A DNA stretch of 5,217 bases, from the NCBI GenBank assembly GCA_030526765.1, contig JAUNCB010000110.1:1-5217 (forward strand), read 5' to 3'. Shown one piece after another: positions 1 through 5,217 of this stretch. The notes under the pieces are model-generated. The model searched no databases and was not told where the DNA came from. It saw nothing but the letters and a program-made list of their open reading frames with translations. Numbering within the stretch: position 1 is the first letter of the stretch; every line of letters starts with the position of its first letter. Position numbers and translations under genes: made by a program. The stretch is from Bacillota bacterium. Its GTDB lineage: Bacteria > Bacillota > Clostridia > Lachnospirales > Anaerotignaceae.

Positions 1-1108
1 CTGCGATCAGCTTGCCTTTTACAAATTCATTGGCTGTTTTCAGCACATTTTCCAAACCATCGGGCGTATGGGCATAATCCACCACCGCCTGACAGCCTTT
101 TTTGCTGCGAACCGTCTGAAATCTGCCGGAAACACCCTCGTTTTCAGAAAGCCCTGCGGCAATCATTTCCACGGGAAGCCCCAGTGCCAGACAAGCCCCT
201 GCCGCACCCAGCGCATTATAAACACTGAATCTGCCGGGTGTAGCCAGTCTGACGGGATATCTTTCTCCCTGCCATACCATATCAAAAGCTGTGCCCTCTG
301 CGGAAATATGGATCTTTTCCGCCATCAGCTCCGCCTCTGTATTCACGCCAAAGGTCAGCACCGCACCCTTGCTTTTTTCTTTCATATAAGCACCGGCGGC
401 ATCATCCATATTGATGACACTGTTTGCCGCCCGTGCAAAAAGCAGCCCCTTTGCCGCTTTGTAGTTTTCCATTGTAATATGATAATCCAGATGATCCTGG
501 GTCAGATTCGTAAAAATCGCCACATCAAAGGCAATCCCATCCACCCGATGCAGATCCAGAGAATGGGAGGAAACCTCCATCACCACATCCGTCACAGCCT
601 CCTGCTGCATCCTGCGGAACAATGCCTGCAGCTCCTTGGATTCCGGTGTAGTTCGTTCTGTTTTCAGCACCACATCCCCGATATGGTTTTCAATGGTGCC
701 CACGATACCTACCTTTTTCCCTGCCCGATCCAGAATAGATTTCATCAGATAGGTGGTGGATGTTTTACCGTTTGTCCCCGTTACGCCGATCATATTCATT
801 TCGGCTGCGGGATGGCCATACAGGTTGGCAGATGCCGCCGCCAGCGCGATGCGGTTGTTTTCCGTTACAATGACGGTAACATCCGCAGGCACATTTTCCA
901 CCCTATGCTCACAAAGAAGCGCCGCTGCGCCCTTTTCCACCGCCATAGGGATATATTTATGTCCGTCTGTCTGAAAGCCTGTGATACAAACAAACAGACT
1001 ATTTTTTTCTACCTTACGGGAATCATACTGCAGATCGGATATTTCCAGTTCTGTTGTTCCCTGCTGCACTTCATAGGAAATGCCTTCTAAAAGCTGTTTC
1101 AGTTTCAA
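1..1108 (-). CDS. murE: UDP-MurNAc-tripeptide synthetase MurE, 3' end cut by window edge
   Basis: This is a cytoplasmic Mur ligase that uses ATP to add the third amino acid (meso-diaminopimelate or L-lysine) to UDP-MurNAc-L-Ala-D-Glu. I translated 369 codons with no stop; the family is usually about 480-500 residues, so roughly 120 C-terminal residues are missing. Visible motifs are the ATP P-loop GTNGKT (111-116), the substrate-binding ERTTPE (151-156), EVSSH (178-182), HLDYH (206-210), and YKAAKGLLF, whose K220 is the expected carbamylated lysine. GRFSVYNAL (292-300) and DYAHTPDG (344-351) follow. The loop VSGRF (326-330) has Ser where many family members have Pro. The start is TTG at 1108: a strong AAAGGAGG lies 7 nt upstream, the frame has no ATG, GTG or TTG before the upstream stop at 1162-1160, and the first in-frame ATG is codon 55, inside the N-terminal domain. 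The DNPR or DDPA-type motif that fixes the third residue lies outside the window, so specificity cannot be read; meso-DAP is the usual choice in Clostridia (inference). Confidence 0.96.
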   Translation of the reverse strand, partial: MKLKQLLEGISYEVQQGTTELEISDLQYDSRKVEKNSLFVCITGFQTDGHKYIPMAVEKGAAALLCEHRVENVPADVTVIVTENNRIALAAASANLYGHPAAEMNMIGVTGTNGKTSTTYLMKSILDRAGKKVGIVGTIENHIGDVVLKTERTTPESKELQALFRRMQQEAVTDVVMEVSSHSLDLHRVDGIAFDVAIFTNLTQDHLDYHITMENYKAAKGLLFARAANSVINMDDAAGAYMKEKSKGAVLTFGVNTEAELMAEKIHISAEGTAFDMVWQGERYPVRLATPGRFSVYNALGAAGACLALGLPVEMIAAGLSENEGVSGRFQTVRSKKGCQAVVDYAHTPDGLENVLKTANEFVKGKLIA

Positions 1109-1115
1109 GATACAG

Positions 1116-1123
1116 CCTCCTTT
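1116..1123 (-). promoter_or_regulatory. Strong ribosome binding site deciding the TTG start of murE
   Basis: The minus strand reads AAAGGAGG here, a near-perfect Shine-Dalgarno sequence, followed by 7 nt and then TTG at 1108. No other start codon of any usual kind lies in frame between this site and the upstream in-frame stop, so the site fixes the unusual start. Confidence 0.88.
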
Positions 1124-1163
1124 CCAATATCGTCCTAGGTCACCCCATACGAAACCATTTTAA

Positions 1164-1192
1164 AGTATACCACAATTATCCGATAAACCCAA
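1164..1192 (-). promoter_or_regulatory. Candidate sigma-A extended -10 promoter for murE
   Basis: On the minus strand, TATACT (1169-1164) matches TATAAT at 5 of 6 positions and is preceded by TGG, giving an extended -10 (TG-N-TATACT). Exactly 17 nt upstream is TTGGGT (1192-1187), which keeps only the TTG of the -35 consensus. The start of transcription would fall near 1157, leaving a leader of about 50 nt before the murE TTG. The site lies in the 123-nt gap after spoVD. It would let murE and downstream genes be expressed without transcription through spoVD. I saw no convincing intrinsic terminator in this gap, so read-through from spoVD is also likely. Confidence 0.55.
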
Positions 1193-1231
1193 GTTTTTTC
1201 CCCATCTTTTCTTGGAAAAACCTACAAAATT

Positions 1232-3175
1232 CTATTGGAAATACAGCAATATCTTCGTGCCGCGGTTCACTGTTTCACCGGGAGGGGGCATCTGTCTTTC
1301 CACTGCATCCCCCTCCGTTTCCACCTCTGCCAGAAGCCCTGCCTGCAGGAGCGTATATTTTGCTTCCTCTTTTTGCATCCCCTTCAGATCAGGCACAATG
1401 CTCTGCATTTCGGCCGCAGCCTCCGCCTCCTTTTCATTGTATATCGGCTGAACACCGAGATAAGGCAGAATGTTCTGCAGCAGCTCCTGCATAACAGGCC
1501 CCGCCACAGTGCCTCCATAGTATACTCCCTGCGGCTCATCGATCAGCACCAGTGCCATGATCTGCGGATCCTCCGCAGGCGCAAAGGCCATAAACGAGGC
1601 AATATATTTCCCGCTGCGGCGGGGTAATTTTTCCGAGGTTGCTGTTTTTCCGCCGATCCGATACCCGGGAATATATGCTTTGCTGCCCGTTCCCTCTGAC
1701 ACAACGCTTTCCAGAATGGTTTTCATCGTTTCCGCCGTTTCCCGGGAAATGATCTGCTCTCCTTCTTCATAATGAAAGGGTTCCGCTATCTGCCCGTTTT
1801 CATCCCCGATCCCCTTCCCGAAATGGGGTGTGATCAGTCTTCCTCCATTGACAATGGCAGAGGCTGCCCGCAGCAGTTGCAGTGGTGTGATCTGAAAGGA
1901 CTGACCGAAGCTCATGGTCGCCAGTTCCACAGGGCCAATATTTTCCGCCTTATGGATGATCCCTGCCGCCTCCCCTGCCAGATCCACTCCTGTTTTTTCC
2001 GCAAAACCGAATTTCTCCATATAGGCAAGAAAGGTTTCCGCTCCCAGACGTTCCCCGATCTCCATAAAAACAGGATTACAGGAATTCTGTACGCCCTCCA
2101 CAAAGCTTTCCGACCCATGGGTACGGGGATACCGCCAGCATTTGATCTGTCTGTCTCCCGCCACATGGAAGCCTCTGCAGTAAAAACGGCTTTCCGGTGT
2201 GACCACCTGCTCCTCCAGCCCTGCCGAAGAGGTAATGATCTTAAAGGTACTGCCCGGCTCATAGGTATCATGGATGGCTGCATTTCGCCACATACGGTTC
2301 AGTGAATCATTTCGCTCCTTTTCCGACAGTTCCTCCCACTCAGCCAAAAGCGCTGCATCATTGATGACAAAGGGCTCATTCAGATCAAAGGTCGGCTCAT
2401 TTGCCATGGCATAGATCTCTCCGTTCTGCGGATTCATCAGAATGATAAGCCCCTTTTTCGCCCCCTTCGCTTCCACCGCCTTTGCAATGGTCTGCTCCGC
2501 ATACTGCTGCAGCACCACATCGATTGTCGTAACCAGATTTTTCCCGTCTACAGGGGGGATCCGCTCCTGCTCACTGTTTACCTCATTCCCTCTGGAATCT
2601 GTCTGTGTCAGGATCTTTCCTTCTTTCCCCTCCAGCAGGCTGTCATATTTCGCTTCCAGTCCAACGATCCCCTGATTATCCTTTCCCACAAAACCGATGA
2701 CCTGCGCTGCCAGAGTGGAATAGGGATAGATCCGCCGCACATCCTCATCCACCTTCACCCCGGGATAATCCGCCGCCCTGATCTCCGCCGCCAGTGCAGG
2801 CTCTACCTTGGCGGCGATCCGCACCAGTGCCACCTTCTGTTCGATCTTTTCCAATACTGCGTCATATTCCAGCTCCATCTTTTCGGAAAGAAAACGGGCA
2901 GTCTCCTCCTTCTTCTTCACCTGCACCGGAATCACACTGACTGCATTGACCGTTTCTGTCAGCGCGATCCCCGTTCCGTTTCTATCCAGAATCGCCCCTC
3001 TGTTCGGTGTAATGAGGCGATCTCTTGTCTGCTGCTCATAGGCAAGCTCCTGCAGGGCTTCACTCTGAAAAAAATCAATAAAACAGATTCTGCCCATCAG
3101 AAGCAGATAGCCAAACAAAGCGCAGCCCAAAAAGAACAGAAGCCTTTTCTTTTCTCCAATGGTCGGTTTTTCCAT
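1232..3175 (-). CDS. spoVD: SpoVD-type class B penicillin-binding protein with one PASTA domain
   Basis: This is a membrane-anchored D,D-transpeptidase that crosslinks peptidoglycan stem peptides outside the membrane; SpoVD works in spore cortex synthesis. The 647 residues show a short basic cytoplasmic tail, a membrane segment (about 11-34), and the dimerisation-domain entry RGAILDRNG (59-67). The transpeptidase domain follows, with the catalytic SxxK as STFK (S309, K312), SCN (365-367), and a KTAT motif (510-513) where KTGT is usual. Cysteines C333 and C346 in the FYC...CW...HG region are matched in the upstream paralogue. One PASTA domain occupies about 591-646. The start is ATG at 3175: an in-frame TAA at 3199-3197 closes the frame upstream, with no other start between, and AGGGGA lies 7 nt ahead. 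Length, single PASTA domain and position between a two-PASTA PBP and murE match B. subtilis SpoVD. In Clostridia either of the two tandem PBPs may be labelled SpoVD, so the sporulation role is inferred from synteny. I saw no clear sigma-E promoter just upstream. Confidence 0.93.
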   Translation of the reverse strand: MEKPTIGEKKRLLFFLGCALFGYLLLMGRICFIDFFQSEALQELAYEQQTRDRLITPNRGAILDRNGTGIALTETVNAVSVIPVQVKKKEETARFLSEKMELEYDAVLEKIEQKVALVRIAAKVEPALAAEIRAADYPGVKVDEDVRRIYPYSTLAAQVIGFVGKDNQGIVGLEAKYDSLLEGKEGKILTQTDSRGNEVNSEQERIPPVDGKNLVTTIDVVLQQYAEQTIAKAVEAKGAKKGLIILMNPQNGEIYAMANEPTFDLNEPFVINDAALLAEWEELSEKERNDSLNRMWRNAAIHDTYEPGSTFKIITSSAGLEEQVVTPESRFYCRGFHVAGDRQIKCWRYPRTHGSESFVEGVQNSCNPVFMEIGERLGAETFLAYMEKFGFAEKTGVDLAGEAAGIIHKAENIGPVELATMSFGQSFQITPLQLLRAASAIVNGGRLITPHFGKGIGDENGQIAEPFHYEEGEQIISRETAETMKTILESVVSEGTGSKAYIPGYRIGGKTATSEKLPRRSGKYIASFMAFAPAEDPQIMALVLIDEPQGVYYGGTVAGPVMQELLQNILPYLGVQPIYNEKEAEAAAEMQSIVPDLKGMQKEEAKYTLLQAGLLAEVETEGDAVERQMPPPGETVNRGTKILLYFQ

Positions 3176-3230
3176 AAAAAAATCCCCTGCCTCGTTTTAA
3201 CTAAAGTTTATTCCTTCATGCAGGGGATTT
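3176..3230 (-). terminator. Terminator-like hairpin with T-tract ending at the spoVD start codon
   Basis: On the minus strand, AAATCCCCTGC (3230-3220) and GCAGGGGATTT (3190-3180) form a perfect 11-bp inverted repeat around a 29-nt AT-rich interior. A run of seven T (3182-3176) overlaps the end of the right arm and abuts the spoVD ATG. The left arm starts four bases after the pbpB stop, so the structure fills the gap. A GC-rich stem and a U-run fit an intrinsic terminator, but the loop is long for one and a gene follows at once. The right arm also contains the spoVD Shine-Dalgarno sequence, so the hairpin could instead, or also, limit spoVD translation. The inverted repeat is certain; its role is inference. 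Confidence 0.6.
3183..3188 (-). promoter_or_regulatory. spoVD ribosome binding site buried in a hairpin arm
   Basis: AGGGGA on the minus strand ends 7 nt before the ATG at 3175 and is the only plausible Shine-Dalgarno sequence; a GAGG at 3193-3190 is too far away. All six bases lie in the right arm of the 11-bp inverted repeat and would be paired if the hairpin forms. Access may therefore depend on ribosomes finishing pbpB, whose stop codon sits beside the left arm, or on a transcript that starts downstream of the left arm. Confidence 0.7.
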
Positions 3231-3234
3231 ATGT

Positions 3235-5217
3235 TTATTCTGTTGTTTCTGTCTCTTCCCGCTTGGTCAGCGTAATTTTTACCTCGCTGTCCCGTTCTAC
3301 GGAAACACCGTGCTTCGGCTCCTGTGCCGTTACATAGCTGTTGCCGATCTCACCTTCAAAGATCACCTCAAAGCCCGCTTCCGAAAGGGCAGATACTGCA
3401 TCGCTGTAGCTTTTGCCCATAACATCGGGCACCTTCACCTTGCCGCTGTCATCCTCCGTTTTTTCAACATACAGGATGACCTCACTGCCAACCTCTACCT
3501 CTGTGCCGCCCTTTGGCACCTGATTGGTGATGGCATTGCCCGTGCCGACCACTTTATATCTTAGTCCGCGGCCTTCCAGATCCATGGTTACATGATAGGT
3601 GCTGCTGCCAACATAATCCGGCATTTTTACTGTTTTGCCCTTCGCCAGAACACTTGCTTCCTCCTCGGTTTCCGTAGGCTCCATATTCTTATATTTAATG
3701 ATGCTTTCCATCAGCTGCTTTGTCATGGTGGCTGTGGTCTGCACCCCATCTGCATAGCCCTCCGGCAGATGGATCACCGAATATACCAGATACTGCGGGT
3801 TTTCCGCAGGGAAATATGCCATATGGGTCAAAGTCCAGAGGTCATTTCTGGAACGGTTCCCCTGCTCGGCTGTCCCTGTTTTACAGCCAATGGAGTAACC
3901 GGGGATATCGATCTTTCTGCCTGTACCATAATCAACCGTAGCCTTCAGAGCAGTGCGGACATAATCCGATGTTTTCTGAGAAATCACTCTGCGAACGATC
4001 TCTGTATCCTGCTCCATAACAACTGCACCCGAATCATCCACGATCTGGGATACCACATGAGGCTGTACGATATTCCCGCCGTTGATCAGCGCAGAAAAGG
4101 CTGTGATCATCTGAATCGAGGTACAGTTAAAGCCCTGACCGAAAGCTATCGTTGCCAGCTCTGTGGGCCCGATCGCTGAAAGCTCATGCAGCCCCCAGCC
4201 TGCAGCACTTACCTCGCCAGGCAGATCTATGCCTGTATTACTGCCAAAGCCATATTCTCGCTGATATTTATATATCTTCTCTGCTCCCAGTTTCTGGGCG
4301 ATCTGAATCACCCCGGGGTTGCAGGAATAAGCCATGATCTCTTCCACGGAAACAGTACCGTGGCCGCTGCGCAGATGGCAGTTGATATCTGTTCCGCTTA
4401 CATTGATCCTGCCGCCGCAGTAGAAGGTGCTGTTTTTATCGATCACACCCTCCTCCAGTGCTGCTGCAACCACCAGCGGCTTATAAATTGAGCCCGGTTC
4501 ATAGGTATCACTGACACAGAAATTTCTCCATGTGGTGTTCAGGTATTTGCTCTTCTCCTCGTCCGTCATGACATTCCATGCTTCTGCAAAGGTTTCATCT
4601 GCCAGTGCCAGAGGTTCATCGGGATCATTCAGATCAAAGACATCTGCCGCCGCCATAGCATAGATCTCTCCCGTATTCGGGTCGATCACCATTGCCGCCA
4701 CATTCTGGGCAGGCCAGCGTTCCATGGATTCCTTCACTGCCTGCTCCGCATACTGCTGTATGGTATAGTCCAGTGTTGTTACGATGGTGCTGCCGTCCAC
4801 AGCCGCATAGTCCTGATAGGTCACCGTATCTGCCCCCTGATAAAGGATAAAGGAGCGTCCGGGGATACCGGTCATTTCATCGTTATAATACCCCTCCAGC
4901 CCCCATGTGTTATTAAATCCGATCAGGTGACATGCCAATGTTTTCAGCGGGTAGGAGCGTTTACTGGTCTGCTCGAAATAAACCCCCAGAAGGTCCTTTT
5001 TCTCCAGTTCCTCCTTCAGATCCCGATCTATGCTTTTCACAAGATATTTCCAGTGGGTCGGTGTGTTGATCTTTCCCGTTGCCGGATCAACAGTCACATG
5101 ATATTGCAGCTCGGAAAGCTTCAGCTCCGGGAAATATTCGCACAGGGTTGTAAAGGTCTTCTGTGTCTCCTCGGGGTCGTTTTCCTCTGCAATCAGCAGC
5201 GGATCCAGTGCAACATT
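3235..5217 (-). CDS. pbpB: PBP2B/FtsI-type class B penicillin-binding protein with two PASTA domains, 5' end cut
   Basis: This is a D,D-transpeptidase expected to crosslink septal peptidoglycan as part of the divisome. The frame stays open to the window edge, giving 660 visible residues. The cytoplasmic tail, membrane anchor and RGxIxDRxG motif are not in the window (about 60-75 residues by comparison with the next gene). A GTG at 5097 lies in frame but is internal, since 40 upstream codons continue the dimerisation domain. The transpeptidase domain runs from about 165 to 490 in partial numbering. It has SIYK (S243, K246), SCN (298-300) and KTGT (446-449), so the catalytic set is intact. C267 and C280 match the cysteine pair of SpoVD. 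After a short linker come two PASTA domains, about 530-584 and 594-651, separated by an acidic linker, and an acidic tail. Two PASTA domains and the place upstream of spoVD and murE match B. subtilis pbpB. The symbol rests on architecture and synteny; many clostridial annotations use ftsI or spoVD for such genes. Confidence 0.92.
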   Translation of the reverse strand, partial: NVALDPLLIAEENDPEETQKTFTTLCEYFPELKLSELQYHVTVDPATGKINTPTHWKYLVKSIDRDLKEELEKKDLLGVYFEQTSKRSYPLKTLACHLIGFNNTWGLEGYYNDEMTGIPGRSFILYQGADTVTYQDYAAVDGSTIVTTLDYTIQQYAEQAVKESMERWPAQNVAAMVIDPNTGEIYAMAAADVFDLNDPDEPLALADETFAEAWNVMTDEEKSKYLNTTWRNFCVSDTYEPGSIYKPLVVAAALEEGVIDKNSTFYCGGRINVSGTDINCHLRSGHGTVSVEEIMAYSCNPGVIQIAQKLGAEKIYKYQREYGFGSNTGIDLPGEVSAAGWGLHELSAIGPTELATIAFGQGFNCTSIQMITAFSALINGGNIVQPHVVSQIVDDSGAVVMEQDTEIVRRVISQKTSDYVRTALKATVDYGTGRKIDIPGYSIGCKTGTAEQGNRSRNDLWTLTHMAYFPAENPQYLVYSVIHLPEGYADGVQTTATMTKQLMESIIKYKNMEPTETEEEASVLAKGKTVKMPDYVGSSTYHVTMDLEGRGLRYKVVGTGNAITNQVPKGGTEVEVGSEVILYVEKTEDDSGKVKVPDVMGKSYSDAVSALSEAGFEVIFEGEIGNSYVTAQEPKHGVSVERDSEVKITLTKREETETTE

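Noticed and set aside
68..1090. Long plus-strand open frame of 340 codons
   Set aside because: It lies wholly opposite murE, whose motifs are unmistakable on the other strand. The predicted protein is rich in Cys, His and Arg with no recognisable domain and no good ribosome binding site. It is a shadow frame of a GC-balanced gene.
1134..1139. CCTAGG palindrome between spoVD and murE
   Set aside because: The symmetry does not extend past six bases, so it is not supported as an operator.
1135..1158. Seven-codon frame from ATG at 1158 to TAG at 1135 in the murE leader, minus strand
   Set aside because: It has no ribosome binding site. The predicted transcription start falls almost on its ATG, so a leaderless leader peptide is conceivable, but nothing else supports it.
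1187..1222. Possible hairpins after spoVD (CCAAG with CTTGG, and GTTTTTCC with GGGGAAAAAAC), minus strand
   Set aside because: The stems are short or AT-rich with a bulge, they exclude each other, and no U-run follows. This is not a convincing terminator.
1772..2305. Plus-strand frame opposite spoVD, with a minus-strand frame at 1912-2283 in another phase
   Set aside because: Both overlap the conserved transpeptidase core of spoVD and show no family features of their own.
3208..3219. Micro-ORF ATG AAG GAA TAA inside the hairpin interior, minus strand
   Set aside because: It has no Shine-Dalgarno sequence upstream, and a three-codon frame in AT-rich sequence is expected by chance.
3592..4179. 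Plus-strand frame of 195 codons opposite pbpB
   Set aside because: It is antisense to the transpeptidase core of pbpB, including the KTGT motif, and its composition is that of a shadow frame.
5095..5097. GTG at 5097 as the start of the upstream PBP
   Set aside because: The same frame continues open to the window edge with sequence typical of the PBP dimerisation domain, so this GTG is an internal valine codon.

Overview
The window is a piece of a division and cell-wall (dcw) cluster from a Gram-positive bacterium. It most likely comes from the Clostridia, for example a Lachnospiraceae-type organism of middling GC. The evidence is two tandem class B penicillin-binding proteins with C-terminal PASTA domains followed by murE, strong AGGAGG-type ribosome binding sites, and a SpoVD-like protein, which points to a spore-forming lineage. 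The assignment rests on gene order and protein motifs read by eye; no database was searched.

Everything is coded on the minus strand, so transcription runs from high to low coordinates. Positions 5217-3235 hold a pbpB/ftsI-type transpeptidase with two PASTA domains. Its N-terminus, with the membrane anchor, lies beyond the window edge. A 59-nt gap (3234-3176) is almost filled by a perfect 11-bp inverted repeat followed by a T-tract. Positions 3175-1232 hold a complete 647-residue SpoVD-type transpeptidase with one PASTA domain. A 123-nt gap (1231-1109) carries a likely extended -10 promoter and a strong ribosome binding site. Positions 1108-1 hold murE, which starts at TTG and has lost its C-terminal part at the window edge.

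The order (two-PASTA PBP, one-PASTA PBP, murE) and the length of the middle protein match pbpB-spoVD-murE of Bacillus subtilis. MurE adds the third residue to the UDP-MurNAc stem peptide in the cytoplasm. The two PBPs crosslink the finished stem peptides outside the membrane, one expected at the division septum and one expected in spore cortex synthesis.

The window is ordinary core genome, and I see no undescribed system. The most interesting points are the hairpin that contains the spoVD ribosome binding site, the KTAT active-site variant in the SpoVD-type protein, and the separate promoter for murE. All open frames on the plus strand look like shadows of these genes.
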